A stretch of DNA of 35,432 nucleotides from Streptomyces albidoflavus (GCF_000719955.1 NZ_JOII01000047.1:1-35432), one strand, 5' to 3'. Counted from the stretch's first letter, positions 8,006 to 19,453 are shown. The notes: generated from the sequence alone by a model not told the origin. Numbers and translations are program-made.

Positions 8006-9362
8006 TGGCTGCGGCCTCCTCGCCGGTCGCGGTGTCGGTCTGGTCGGCGGGGCCGGCTTCCTCGGCGGTGAGCGGCTCGTAGACGAGGACCGCGCGGTTG
8101 TCCGGGCGCAGGCGCTCGGCGGCGGCCTGGCGGACCTCGTCGGCGGTGACGTCCAGGACCCGGCCGACGGCGGTCAGGGCGAGCTGGGGGTCACCGAAGA
8201 GGACGGCGTACCGGCAGAGTTCGTCGGCGCGGCCGGCCACCGTGCCGAGCCGGTCCAGCCATTCGCGCTCCAGCTGGGCCTGGGCGCGCTCCATCTCCTC
8301 GGCGGTCGGGCCCTCGGCGGCGAAGCGGGCCAGCTCCTCGTCGACGGCGGTCTCGATGGCGGGGATCTCGACGTCCCCCGACGCCTTGACGTCCAGCCAG
8401 CCGAGCGAGGGGGCACCGGCGAGGCGCAGCAGGCCGAAGCCGGCGGCGACGGCCGAACGGTCGCGGCGGACCAGGCGGTTGTAGAGCCGGGAGGACTCGC
8501 CGCCGCCGAGGACGGTGAGCGCCACGTCGGCGGCGTCGGCGGCGCGGGTGCCGTCCTCCGGGAGGCGGTAGGCGGCCATCAGAGCACGCGCGGGCACCTC
8601 CTCGCGGACCACCTCGCGCAGCTCGCTGCCGATGGTGTCGGGCAGCGAGCCGTCGCGCGGCGGGCGCTTGCCCTCGTGGCCGGGGATGGAGCCGAAGTAC
8701 TTCTCGATCCAGGCGAGCGTCTGCCCGGGGTCGATGTCGCCGACGACGGAGAGCACGGCGTTGTTCGGCGCGTAGTACGTGCGGAAGAACTCCCGGGCGT
8801 CCTCCAGCGTCGCCGCGTCGAGGTCGGCCATGGAGCCGATCGGCGTGTGGTGGTAGGGGTGGCCCTCCGGGTAGGCGAGGGCGGTGAGCTTCTCGAAGGC
8901 GGTGCCGTAGGGCACGTTGTCGTAGCGCTGGCGGCGTTCATTCTTGACGACGTCGCGCTGGTTCTCCATCGACTCGTCGTCCAGGGCCGTCAGGAGGGTG
9001 CCCATGCGGTCGGCCTCCAGCCAGAGGGCGAGCTCCAGCTGGTGGGCGGGCATGGTCTCGAAGTAGTTGGTCCGCTCGAAGCTGGTGGTGCCGTTGAGCG
9101 AGCCGCCGGCGCCCTGGACCAGTTCGAAGTGGCCGTTGCCCTTCACCTGGGCGGAACCCTGGAACATCAGGTGCTCGAAGAGGTGGGCGAGGCCGGTGCG
9201 GCCCTTCACCTCGTGGCGCGAGCCGACGTCGTACCAGAGGCAGACCGCGGCGACCGGGGTCAGGTGGTCCTCGGAGAGCACCACGCGCAAGCCGTTGGCC
9301 AGGCGGTGCTCGGTCGCTGTCAGGCCGCCGGAGGCGGCCCGCGCTGTGGCCGTGTCACCCAT
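7998..9362 (-). CDS. M16-family zinc metallopeptidase, catalytic subunit
   Basis: The 454-residue protein carries the inverted zinc motif HLFEH (His60, Glu63, His64) within GLAHLFEHLMFQGS. A downstream Glu ligand is likely in KNERR (about residue 142). The second lobe follows from about residue 240. Processing-peptidase-like M16 enzymes degrade or process peptides; no signal peptide is seen, so it probably acts in the cytoplasm. It is the first gene of a two-gene operon with the overlapping non-catalytic partner. ATG at 9362 has only a distant GAAGGGA upstream, so the exact start is slightly uncertain. It diverges from parC across a 197-bp gap. Confidence 0.92.
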   Translation of the reverse strand: MGDTATARAASGGLTATEHRLANGLRVVLSEDHLTPVAAVCLWYDVGSRHEVKGRTGLAHLFEHLMFQGSAQVKGNGHFELVQGAGGSLNGTTSFERTNYFETMPAHQLELALWLEADRMGTLLTALDDESMENQRDVVKNERRQRYDNVPYGTAFEKLTALAYPEGHPYHHTPIGSMADLDAATLEDAREFFRTYYAPNNAVLSVVGDIDPGQTLAWIEKYFGSIPGHEGKRPPRDGSLPDTIGSELREVVREEVPARALMAAYRLPEDGTRAADAADVALTVLGGGESSRLYNRLVRRDRSAVAAGFGLLRLAGAPSLGWLDVKASGDVEIPAIETAVDEELARFAAEGPTAEEMERAQAQLEREWLDRLGTVAGRADELCRYAVLFGDPQLALTAVGRVLDVTADEVRQAAAERLRPDNRAVLVYEPLTAEEAGPADQTDTATGEEAAASE

Positions 9363-9559
9363 GGGCAGGTACGTCCCTTCGCTCGCGAATTCTGGAGAAG
9401 TCCTCTCCGTCCTGTCACTCTATGCAACCGTGCCGACAGGGGGCGAAGTTCCCGCCGGATGGCACACGAAGGACGGGGTGCGGTCGGGGTTGTCCGCGGC
9501 GCGGTCCACAATGGTCGGCGTCATGTCCCGACCTTGTTGGTGAAGGAGCCGCAGCAGCG

Positions 9560-12007
<2,448 letters not shown>

Positions 12008-12040
12008 CGCCCGTTACCCGGGGCCGCAGGCCCTGACGGG

Positions 12041-12071
12041 ACCGCCCCGGCGCGTGACGCGCCGGGGCGGT
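12041..12071. terminator. bidirectional hairpin terminator between parC and the CobW gene
   Basis: ACCGCCCCGGCGCG at 12041-12054 and CGCGCCGGGGCGGT at 12058-12071 form a perfect 14-bp stem with a TGA loop. It lies between two convergent genes and can serve both. Confidence 0.8.
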
Positions 12072-12088
12072 GGGCTTTCCGGGGGCCT

Positions 12089-13207
12089 TCAGGCCACGGG
12101 CTGTTCCGTCCCCGGCGCGGCGGCGCGCAGGGCTTCGGGGTCGTCCGGGTCGGCGGTGTCCTCCTCGGCACGGACGAAGCGGAGCACGCTCCACAGGTGG
12201 CGCTCCTCGGCCTCCCGCGCCGCGTCGCGGCAGCCCTCCAGCTGAGCGGTGAGCGCGTCGGGGTCGATGCCCGCGCCGATCAAAACGAGCTGGGTGCGGC
12301 GTTCCTCGCCGGGCTCCCAGGGGCGCGGGGCGAACCGCAGGAAGCGGCCGACGGCGTGCAGGGTGTAGACGTGGCCGGGGTCGAGCGGGCCGAAGTCGAC
12401 GAACCCCTTGATGCGGTAGAGCCCTTCGGGCCGGGCGTCGAGGAGGTCCATGAGCCGGCGCGGGTGGAGCGGGGTGCCGGTGGTGAACGAGGCGCTGTCG
12501 TAGGCGGCGTGCAGGTGGCCGTCGTGATCGTCGTGGTCCTCGCGGCCGCCCCCGGGCTCGTCCTCCTCGCGGGCGTCGTCGAAGGAGAGCTGGCCGTAGC
12601 GTTCGGTCTGCGGGCGGCGGTCGAAGAGGAGTTCCGGGTCGATGCGGCCGTAGGAGGCGGGGGTGACGGCGCCGTCCCCGGCGCGTTCCCGTACGGCGGT
12701 GAGCAGCTCCGCCAACTCGGCGGGGGTGACGCGGTCGGTCTTGTTGAGGACGACGAGGTCGGCGGCGGCGAGGTGCCGGTCCAGCTCGGGGTGGCGTTCG
12801 CGGGTCGCCTCGTACTCGGCGGCGTCGACCACCTCGACGAGGCCGCCGTAGCGGATGTGCGGGTTCTCACTGGCGAGGATCATGCGGACCAGTTCGACCG
12901 GTTCGGCCAGGCCGCTGGCCTCGATGACGATGACGTCGAGGCCGGCCTCGGGACGGGTGAGCCGTTCCAGGTAGGTGTCGAGTTCGGCGACGTCGACGGC
13001 GCAGCACAGGCAGCCGTTGCCCAGCGAGACGGTGGAGCCGACCTGTCCGGCGACGGTCATGGCGTCGATCTCGATGGCGCCGAAGTCGTTGACGACGGCG
13101 CCGATCCGGGTGCCCCGGCTGCGCCAGAGCAGCTGGTTGAGGAGCGTGGTCTTGCCCGAGCCGAGGAAGCCGGCGAGGACGACGACCGGGATCTGCTGCC
13201 TGCCCAC
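12089..13207 (-). CDS. CobW/COG0523-family metallochaperone GTPase
   Basis: The 372-residue protein has a G3E-family P-loop GFLGSGKTT (Gly13-Thr21), the metal-binding CxCC motif (Cys66, Cys68, Cys69 in GNGCLCC), EASGLAEP, and the base-recognition motif NKTD. A His/Asp-rich loop (HDDHDGHLH) follows, then the CobW C-terminal domain. Such proteins deliver zinc, cobalt or another metal to targets; the His-rich loop favours zinc. GTG at 13207 follows GGAAAGGA with a good spacing, and homology starts right there. It lies downstream of, and in the same direction as, the alpha-glucosidase gene but behind a hairpin, so it is probably separate. No Zur box was identified. Confidence 0.9.
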   Translation of the reverse strand: MGRQQIPVVVLAGFLGSGKTTLLNQLLWRSRGTRIGAVVNDFGAIEIDAMTVAGQVGSTVSLGNGCLCCAVDVAELDTYLERLTRPEAGLDVIVIEASGLAEPVELVRMILASENPHIRYGGLVEVVDAAEYEATRERHPELDRHLAAADLVVLNKTDRVTPAELAELLTAVRERAGDGAVTPASYGRIDPELLFDRRPQTERYGQLSFDDAREEDEPGGGREDHDDHDGHLHAAYDSASFTTGTPLHPRRLMDLLDARPEGLYRIKGFVDFGPLDPGHVYTLHAVGRFLRFAPRPWEPGEERRTQLVLIGAGIDPDALTAQLEGCRDAAREAEERHLWSVLRFVRAEEDTADPDDPEALRAAAPGTEQPVA

Positions 13208-13278
13208 CAGGGGTCCTTTCCACCGTGCCGCTGCGCCCGCCCGCTCCGGACGGGCGTCCCAGGATACGGCGGTACGGT

Positions 13279-13313
13279 CCGGGCCCGGCGCCCCCACAGG
13301 CCACCGGGCCCGG
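13279..13313 (-). terminator. hairpin after the alpha-glucosidase gene
   Basis: Two copies of the self-complementary CCGGGCCCGG at 13279-13288 and 13304-13313 can pair as a 10-bp stem with a 15-base loop, just past the GH13 stop at 13318. It likely ends the sugar operon. Confidence 0.55.
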
Positions 13314-13317
13314 CCGG

Positions 13318-14913
13318 TCAGGCGGCCGCCGGCTCGCGCAGCCAGACGGCGGTGTCGGAGGGCAGCGCCCCGTCGGCGCCGAGCGCTCCGCTGGCCAGCA
13401 GCAGCTCGGTGCCCTCCGGCACGGGTACGGGGCCGGCCCCCAGGTTGACCAGGCAGAGGACCCCGCCGGGGCGGCGGAAGGCCAGGACCTCCTCGGGGCT
13501 CTCCAGCCATTCCAGGGGGCCGTCGCCGAGGCCGGGGGTGGCGCGGCGCAGGGCGAGGGCGGTGCGGTAGAGGGTGAGCATGGAGGCGGGGTCGCCGTCC
13601 TGGAGGTCGGCGGCGTGCGCGGCCCAGCCGGAGGGCTGCGGCAGCCAGGGCTCGCCGGTGGAGAACCCGGCGTGCGGGGCGTCGGCGGTCCAGGGCAGCG
13701 GGACCCGGCAGCCGTCGCGGCCGGGGTCGACGCCGCCGGAGCGGGCGTGCATCGGGTCCTCGATGTGCTCGCGCGGGATCTCGGCCTCGGGCAGGCCCAG
13801 TTCCTCGCCCTGGTAGAGGTAGGTGGCGCCGGGCAGGGCGAGCGAGAGCAGGGCGGCGGCGCGGGCGCGGCGGGTGCCGAGTACGGGGTCGGTGGGGGTG
13901 CCGAACCGTTTGGCGGCGAAGTCGAAGCCGGTCTCGGCGCGGCCGTAGCGGGTGACGGTGCGGGTGATGTCGTGGTTGCAGAGCACCCAGGTGGCGGGGG
14001 CGCCGACGGGGGCGTGCTCGGCGAGGGTGTCGCGGATGGCGGCGCGCAGCCGCTCCGGCTCCCAGGGGCAACTGAGGAAGGCGAAGTTGAAGGCGGTGTG
14101 GAGTTCGTCGGGCCGCAGGTAGCGGGCGAACCGTTCGCTGTCCGGGAGCCAGACCTCGCCGACGAAGACGGCCCCGTACCGGTCGGCGACGGCCCGCCAG
14201 GAGCGGTAGATGTCGTGCAGCTCGTCGCGGTCGAGGTAGGGGTGCGGGTCCTGGCCGGGGGTGAAGTCGGGCAGGGCCGGGTCCTTGGCGGGCAGGGCGG
14301 CGGAGTCGATGCGGACGCCGGCGACGCCCCGCTCGAACCAGAAGCGGAGGATCTCCTCGTGCTCGGTGCGGACGGCCGGGTGGGCCCAGTTGAGGTCGGG
14401 CTGTTCGGGGGCGAAGAGGTGCAGGTACCACTCGCCGTCCGGGAGCCGGGTCCAGGCGGGGCCGCCGAACTCGGACCGCCAGTCGTTGGGGGCCAGTTCG
14501 CCGTGCTCGCCGCGGCCGGGGCGGAAGTGGAAGAGGTCCCGGGAGGGGCCGCCGGGGCCTTCGGCGAGGGCGGCCCGGAACCACGGGTGGGCCTCGGAGA
14601 CGTGGTTGGGCACGATGTCGACGATGGTGCGGATGCCGTGCCCGGCGGCCTCCTCGATGAGCTTCTCGGCCTCGGCGAGGGTGCCGAAGGAGGGGTGGAT
14701 GGCCCGGTAGTCGGCGACGTCGTAGCCGCCGTCGGCCATCGGGGAGGCGTACCAGGGGTTGAACCAGAGGGCGTCGACGCCGAGTTGCGCGAGGTAGGGC
14801 AGCTTGGCGCGGACACCGGCGAGGTCTCCGGTGCCGTCGCCGTCGGCGTCGGCGAAACTGCGTACGTACACCTGGTAGATGACGGCCGAGCGCCACCAGT
14901 CCGAGTCCGGCAC
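13318..14913 (-). CDS. GH13 alpha-glucosidase
   Basis: This 531-residue cytoplasmic enzyme of GH13 family has a (beta/alpha)8 barrel with all conserved regions. These are GYDVADY (63-69), DIVPNHV (99-105), nucleophile Asp203 in GVRIDSA, acid/base Glu253 in VGEVW, and Asp315 in NHDITR. A short C-terminal beta domain ends at about residue 531. No signal peptide is present, so it hydrolyses alpha-glucosides after import. It is the last gene of the LacI-regulated transporter operon, 37 bases after the second permease gene. Activity could be maltase, oligo-1,6-glucosidase or another alpha-glucosidase; motifs alone do not decide. Confidence 0.92.
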   Translation of the reverse strand: MPDSDWWRSAVIYQVYVRSFADADGDGTGDLAGVRAKLPYLAQLGVDALWFNPWYASPMADGGYDVADYRAIHPSFGTLAEAEKLIEEAAGHGIRTIVDIVPNHVSEAHPWFRAALAEGPGGPSRDLFHFRPGRGEHGELAPNDWRSEFGGPAWTRLPDGEWYLHLFAPEQPDLNWAHPAVRTEHEEILRFWFERGVAGVRIDSAALPAKDPALPDFTPGQDPHPYLDRDELHDIYRSWRAVADRYGAVFVGEVWLPDSERFARYLRPDELHTAFNFAFLSCPWEPERLRAAIRDTLAEHAPVGAPATWVLCNHDITRTVTRYGRAETGFDFAAKRFGTPTDPVLGTRRARAAALLSLALPGATYLYQGEELGLPEAEIPREHIEDPMHARSGGVDPGRDGCRVPLPWTADAPHAGFSTGEPWLPQPSGWAAHAADLQDGDPASMLTLYRTALALRRATPGLGDGPLEWLESPEEVLAFRRPGGVLCLVNLGAGPVPVPEGTELLLASGALGADGALPSDTAVWLREPAAA

Positions 14914-14950
14914 GGGGGTTCCTTTCGTGCGTGTGGGGGCCGGGCAGGGT

Positions 14951-15826
14951 TCAGCCCTTGAGGCCGCCGGCGGTGAGCCCGCTCATGATGTTGCGCTGGA
15001 AGATCAGGAAGAGGATCAGCGTGGGCAGCGAGGCCATGGCGAGAGCGGCCAGCAGCCAGTTCTCGGGGACGCCGCTGGCCAGGGAGTAGATGCCGACGTT
15101 GAGGGTCTGCTTGCCGGGGTCGGGCAGGGCCAGCATCGGCCAGAGGAAGTCCTTCCAGACGCCGACCACGGCGAAGATGGAGACCACGCCGAGGATGGGC
15201 CGCGAGATCGGCAGCACCACCGAGCGCAGTGTCCGCATCGGGCTCGCGCCGTCGATGGCGGCGGCGTCGAGGAGTTCGCGGGGGATGGAGTCGAAGAAGC
15301 GCTTCAGCAGGAAGATGTTGAAGGCGTTGGTGACCGAGGGCAGCCAGATCACCCACGGCGTGTTGAGCAGGTTGCGCTCGAAGACGGGCAGGTCGAGCAC
15401 GGTCAGGTACTGCGGTACGACCAGGACGGTCGCCGGGATCATCAGGGTGACGAGCATCGCCCCGAGGATGGCCTTGCCGAGGACGGGCCGCAGCTTGGAG
15501 AGCGAGTAGGCGGCGGCGACGTCCAGGACGAGCTGGAAGGCGAGGGCGCCGAACGCGTAGTAGAGGGTGTTGAAGAGGAGCTGGGAGAGCTCCATCACCT
15601 GCCACGCCTCGCCGTAGTTGCCGGGGTGGACGGCGTCGGGGACGAGGGTCGGCGGGATGCGCGCGAACTCCTCGGTGTCCTTCAGTCCGCTGGTCACCAT
15701 CCAGTACAGGGGCCCGATGAAGACGAGCGTGAAGACGGCGACGACGAGGAACAGCACGGTCCAGTAGAGGATGCGGCCGCGGGGGCGGGAGAGCCGGGCC
15801 GGGGAGATCAGGGTGCGGGTCGTCAT
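14951..15826 (-). CDS. carbohydrate ABC transporter permease (MalG type)
   Basis: The 291-residue inner-membrane protein has six predicted membrane segments, the first at about residues 19-43. The cytoplasmic EAA loop, which docks the ATPase, reads LLDAAAIDGASPMRTLRSVV. Length and the C-terminal GLTAGGLKG are typical of the MalG family. It starts 10 bases after the end of the other permease gene, and together they form the membrane channel. No ATPase gene is present in this operon; Streptomyces sugar transporters of this type are known to share the ATPase MsiK. Confidence 0.93.
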   Translation of the reverse strand: MTTRTLISPARLSRPRGRILYWTVLFLVVAVFTLVFIGPLYWMVTSGLKDTEEFARIPPTLVPDAVHPGNYGEAWQVMELSQLLFNTLYYAFGALAFQLVLDVAAAYSLSKLRPVLGKAILGAMLVTLMIPATVLVVPQYLTVLDLPVFERNLLNTPWVIWLPSVTNAFNIFLLKRFFDSIPRELLDAAAIDGASPMRTLRSVVLPISRPILGVVSIFAVVGVWKDFLWPMLALPDPGKQTLNVGIYSLASGVPENWLLAALAMASLPTLILFLIFQRNIMSGLTAGGLKG

Positions 15827-15836
15827 GGCGGCTGCC

Positions 15837-16799
15837 CTACTCCTGTTCGGCGCGGTTGAGGCGGACGTACGCCGCCGAGAAGCCGGCCAGCACGACCAGC
15901 AGGACGAGGCCGAGGGCGGCCGCGGCGCCGTAGTTGTTGAAGTTGAACGCGTACTGGTAGATGAGGTGGACGACGGTGGTGGTGGAGCCCTCGGGGCCGG
16001 CGCCGCCGGTGAGCAGGAACGGCTCGGTGAAGACCTGCATGGTGGCGATGATCTGCATGAGGAAGAGCAGCGAGAGGATCAGCCGGGTCTGCGGGATGGT
16101 GACGTGCCAGATCTTGCGCAGCAGGCCCGCGCCGTCCAGTTCGGCGGCCTCGTACAGCTCGCCGGGGATGGTCTGGAGGGCGGCCAGGTAGATCAGGCAG
16201 GCGCCGCCCATGTTCATCCAGGTGGAGGCGATGACCAGGGAGAGCATCGCGGTGTCGGAGGACTGGAGCCACTGCTGGGCGGGGAGGCCGAACAGCTCCA
16301 GGAGCCGGTTGAAGAGGCCGTGGCCCGGGTCGTAGAAGTACTTGAAGAGCAGGACCGAGGCGACCGGCGGGAGCATCACCGGCAGGTAGACCAGCAGCCG
16401 CAGGTAGCCGCGGGCGTGCCGGAACTCGTTGAGGACCAGGGCGATGACGAAGGGGACGACGAAGCCGAGGAGGAGCGCGAGGAGGGTGAACAGGGCGGTG
16501 TTGCGCCAGGCGAGGGCGAAGTCCGGGTCGTTGAAGACGTAGACGAAGTTGGACCAGCCGGCCCAGGAGACGACGCCGTTCTCGGTCTTCTGGAAGGCGA
16601 GGACGACCTCGCGGACCATCGGGTACCAGGAGAAGAACCCGAAGCACAGGACGGCGCCGATGAGGAAGGCGTGGGCGGTGAGGTTGCGGCGCACCGCCCG
16701 GGCGAAGGCGCCCTGGCGGGGCTCCTTCACCCGGGGCGCGCCGTCGTCCGTTCCGGCCGGGCGCCGGGTCAGGGTGGGCGTGGACGTGGGAGGGGCCAT
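15837..16799 (-). CDS. carbohydrate ABC transporter permease (MalF type)
   Basis: The 320-residue membrane protein has a polar N-terminus of about 40 residues and six membrane segments (AFLIGAVLCFGFFSWYP marks the first). The EAA loop reads LYEAAELDGAGLLRKIWHVT. ATG at 16799 starts 2 bases after the stop of the substrate-binding-protein gene, indicating translational coupling. The frame is open far upstream but that part is antisense-free shadow of the preceding gene. It pairs with the MalG-type permease. Confidence 0.93.
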   Translation of the reverse strand: MAPPTSTPTLTRRPAGTDDGAPRVKEPRQGAFARAVRRNLTAHAFLIGAVLCFGFFSWYPMVREVVLAFQKTENGVVSWAGWSNFVYVFNDPDFALAWRNTALFTLLALLLGFVVPFVIALVLNEFRHARGYLRLLVYLPVMLPPVASVLLFKYFYDPGHGLFNRLLELFGLPAQQWLQSSDTAMLSLVIASTWMNMGGACLIYLAALQTIPGELYEAAELDGAGLLRKIWHVTIPQTRLILSLLFLMQIIATMQVFTEPFLLTGGAGPEGSTTTVVHLIYQYAFNFNNYGAAAALGLVLLVVLAGFSAAYVRLNRAEQE

Positions 16800-16801
16800 C
16801 G

Positions 16802-18211
16802 CTACTGGTTCGCCAGGACCTGGTTGACCTGCTGCTCGGCGGTGTCGAGGAGCTTGTCGATGTCGGCGTCCTTGTTGGTGAGGAGAGTGGACATCACCGT
16901 GTCGAGGACCTTGTAGACCTCCTGCGCCTTCGGCGGTTCGGCCTTGCCGTCGACCGGGTTGTCGGTGAAGGCGCGGAAGTTCTCGACCGGCATGGTGGCG
17001 TGGTCGGCGCGCTCCTTGTCGTCCTGCTCCTTGGCGGCGCCGGTGAAGAAGGCGGGCTGCGGCAGGCCGACCGGGAGGCCGTCGGCCTTGGTGCGGGACC
17101 ACGCGAACTGGCCCTTGCCGGGGCTGAGCGTCTTGAGGTCGAGCCAGGCGACGGCCGCCTTGATCTTGTCGGACGAGATGCCCTTCTTGATCATGTAGCT
17201 GTTGCCGCCGAAGAGGGTGGCCTTCTGCCCCGGCATCGGGCCCATGCCGAAGTTGGCGTAGTCGGCGCCGAGTTGCTGCACCATGTAGGTGATGTCGTCG
17301 GGGGCGGCGAGGAACATGCCGAGCTTGTCGGTGGCCATCTGCTTCTGCAGGTCGCCCCACTTGAGCAGCTGGGTCTTGCCCATGCTGTCGTCCTTCCACC
17401 GCATGTCGTACAGGTTCTGCGCGACCCGCTTGCCGGTGGCGTCGTTGAAGGCGGCCTTGCCGTCGGGGCCGACGATCTCGCCGCCCTCGCCGTAGACGGT
17501 GGCGGTGTAGTGCCAGCCGCCGGTGTTGCCCGCGCTGTACTCGCCGAAGCCGGCTATGCCCTTGCCGAGACCGGCGATCTTGTCGGCGGCCTCGCGGACC
17601 TCCTCCCAGGTGCTGGGCGGGGTGTCGGGGTCGAGGCCGGCCTTCTCGAAGAGGCCGCGGTTGATGAGCAGGCCCATGCGGTAGTTGCTGGTGGGCAGGG
17701 CGTAGAGCTTGTCGTCCTTCTTCAGCACCTTCATGACGTCGGGGTCGATGTCGGCGAGGGCGGGGACGGTCTTCTCGTTGACGTAGGCGCTGATGTCGGC
17801 GGCGCCGTCGTTGTCGAGGACCTGGTCGAGGTCGGTGAAGTAGGCGTAGAAGACGTCCGGCTGCGACTTGGCCTTCAGCATCGCGGTGAACCGCGGCGGT
17901 TCCAGGCACTGACCGGGGGTGGAGCGGCCGTCGATGGTGATGTTCGGGTACGTCTTGTTGAACGTGGCGACGTCCTCCTTCCACTGCTTCAGCTCCGCCT
18001 TCTTGGCGGCGGGCGGCATGCAGTCGATGGTGAGCGTCAGCTTGGTCTTCGGGTCCAGCGGGGTGGCGGCGTCGGCCGAGCCACCGGGCGCGGGGTCCTG
18101 GTCACCGCTGCTGCTGGTGCCGCAGGCGGCGAGGGAGAGCAGGGTGAGGGCGGAGACGAACGTGACCGCGGTACGTCTGCGGTGCGGCGTGCTGAACCCG
18201 GAACTTCTCAT
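16802..18211 (-). CDS. carbohydrate ABC transporter substrate-binding lipoprotein
   Basis: The 469-residue protein begins with a basic leader and lipobox LSLAAC, so Cys30 is the predicted lipidated residue and the protein is anchored outside the membrane. A Ser/Gly/Asp-rich linker (31-50) follows, then an extracellular solute-binding family 1 domain. ATG at 18211 follows AAGGGG by 7 bases; an ATG 12 codons upstream lacks this. It is the first structural gene of the operon, after a 195-bp gap from the regulator gene. The accompanying GH13 enzyme suggests an alpha-glucoside such as a malto-, isomalto- or trehalose-like sugar. The exact ligand is unknown. Confidence 0.92.
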   Translation of the reverse strand: MRSSGFSTPHRRRTAVTFVSALTLLSLAACGTSSSGDQDPAPGGSADAATPLDPKTKLTLTIDCMPPAAKKAELKQWKEDVATFNKTYPNITIDGRSTPGQCLEPPRFTAMLKAKSQPDVFYAYFTDLDQVLDNDGAADISAYVNEKTVPALADIDPDVMKVLKKDDKLYALPTSNYRMGLLINRGLFEKAGLDPDTPPSTWEEVREAADKIAGLGKGIAGFGEYSAGNTGGWHYTATVYGEGGEIVGPDGKAAFNDATGKRVAQNLYDMRWKDDSMGKTQLLKWGDLQKQMATDKLGMFLAAPDDITYMVQQLGADYANFGMGPMPGQKATLFGGNSYMIKKGISSDKIKAAVAWLDLKTLSPGKGQFAWSRTKADGLPVGLPQPAFFTGAAKEQDDKERADHATMPVENFRAFTDNPVDGKAEPPKAQEVYKVLDTVMSTLLTNKDADIDKLLDTAEQQVNQVLANQ

Positions 18212-18307
18212 CGGTGACCCCTTTAGGGCAGGAGCGTGGAAGCCCACAGCTGCCTCGCTGTGCGGCGGCGCTCACTCAACCACCGCACCCCGCCCTCCGC
18301 AAGATGT

Positions 18308-18324
18308 CACGCAGATTTCGCAAT
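18308..18324. promoter_or_regulatory. candidate LacI-type regulator operator before the transporter operon
   Basis: On the minus strand the sequence ATTGCGAAATCTGCGTG closely resembles TTTGCGCTAATCTTGCGTG in front of the regulator gene. Shared parts are TTGCG, AATCT and GCGTG. It lies about 97 bases upstream of the substrate-binding-protein start. Repression by the adjacent LacI-type protein is inferred. Confidence 0.45.
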
Positions 18325-18406
18325 TACTTGACAGTTTCACGAGGCCGCGCGGCACATCCGGTACGTACCCTTCCGGCCACGCCCGGACGCGCCGCCCGCG
18401 CCCGTC

Positions 18407-19432
18407 TCAGCCCGCCGCCGTGCCGGCCCGGGGCGCCTGCGCGGTCGAGCCGCGGACCACCAGCTCGGGCTCGAAGAGCAGCTCCTCGCCCGGCACCGCG
18501 CTGCCGCCGATCTGCACGGTGAGCAGCTCCACGGCGGCCCGGCCCATCGCCTCGATGGGCTGGCGCACGGTGGTGAGCGGCGGCTCGGTGCAGTTCATGA
18601 AGGCCGAGTCGTCGTACCCGACCACCGAGACGTCCTCGGGCACCGACAGGCCCCGCCGGCGCACCGCCCGGACCGCGCCGAGGGCGAGGGGGTCGCTGGC
18701 GCAGACGATGCCGGTGATCCCCCGCTCCAGCAGCCGGGTGGCCGCGGCCTGGCCGCCCTCCAGCGAGAACATCGCCCGGACCACGTCGGCGTCGTCCAGC
18801 TCCGCGCCGAGCGCCTGGGCGGCGGCGCGGGCGGCGGCCAGTTTCCGCCGGGAGGGCATGTGGTCCTCGGGGCCCAGCACCAGGCCGATCCGCTCGTGGC
18901 CCAGCGAGGCGAGGTGGCGCCAGGCCTGCTCGACCGCGACGGTGTCGTCGCAGGAGACGGTGGGGAAGCCCAGTTCCCCTATGGCGGCGTTGATCAGCAC
19001 CACCGGGATGTTCCGGTCGGCCAGCTGCCGGTAGTGGTCGTGCGGGGCGGCGGCCTGGGCGTAGAGACCGCCGGCGAAGACCACGCCGGAGACCTGCTGC
19101 TGGAGCAGGAGCGCCACGTAGTCGGCCTCCGAGACGCCGCCCTTGGTCTGGGTGCAGAGCACCGGGGTGAGCCCCTGCTGCGCGAGGGCGCCCCCGACCA
19201 CTTCCGCGAAGGCCGGGAAGATGGGATTCTGCAGTTCGGGGAGGACCAGCCCCACCAGCCGGGCCCGTTCGCCGCGCAGCTGGGTCGGCCGCTCGTAACC
19301 GAGCACGTCCAGCGCGCTCAGCACGGCCTGCCGCGTGGAGTCGGACACCCCCGGTTTGCCATTGAGGACCCGGCTGACCGTGGCCTCGCTGACACCGACC
19401 TTCTGAGCCACCTGTGCAAGTCGTCGCGTCAT
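18407..19432 (-). CDS. LacI-family transcriptional regulator of the adjacent sugar operon
   Basis: The 341-residue protein has an N-terminal LacI helix-turn-helix and hinge (LAQVAQKVGVSEATVSRVLN, residues about 4-23) and a periplasmic-binding-like sensor domain (about 60-335). It resembles Streptomyces MalR in sequence flavour and in gene order (regulator, binding protein, two permeases, alpha-glucosidase). ATG at 19432 begins MTRRLAQVA. No Shine-Dalgarno precedes it, but TAATCT lies 7 bases upstream, so a leaderless transcript starting at the ATG is plausible. The candidate operator overlaps that -10 box, suggesting autorepression. It is transcribed in the same direction as the operon. Confidence 0.92.
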   Translation of the reverse strand: MTRRLAQVAQKVGVSEATVSRVLNGKPGVSDSTRQAVLSALDVLGYERPTQLRGERARLVGLVLPELQNPIFPAFAEVVGGALAQQGLTPVLCTQTKGGVSEADYVALLLQQQVSGVVFAGGLYAQAAAPHDHYRQLADRNIPVVLINAAIGELGFPTVSCDDTVAVEQAWRHLASLGHERIGLVLGPEDHMPSRRKLAAARAAAQALGAELDDADVVRAMFSLEGGQAAATRLLERGITGIVCASDPLALGAVRAVRRRGLSVPEDVSVVGYDDSAFMNCTEPPLTTVRQPIEAMGRAAVELLTVQIGGSAVPGEELLFEPELVVRGSTAQAPRAGTAAG

Positions 19433-19453
19433 GCACGCAAGATTAGCGCAAAG
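19433..19453 (-). promoter_or_regulatory. candidate leaderless promoter with operator for the LacI-type regulator
   Basis: The minus strand reads TTTGCGCTAATCTTGCGTGC directly before the ATG. TAATCT is a -10-like hexamer 7 bases from the start codon. The direct repeat TTGCG (11-base period) matches the element at 18308-18324. Confidence 0.45.

Noticed and set aside
12867..15605. Very long minus-strand frames spanning the GH13 and permease genes in another frame
   Set aside because: Pro/Arg/Thr-rich shadow translation; the real genes occupy other frames with catalytic and membrane motifs.
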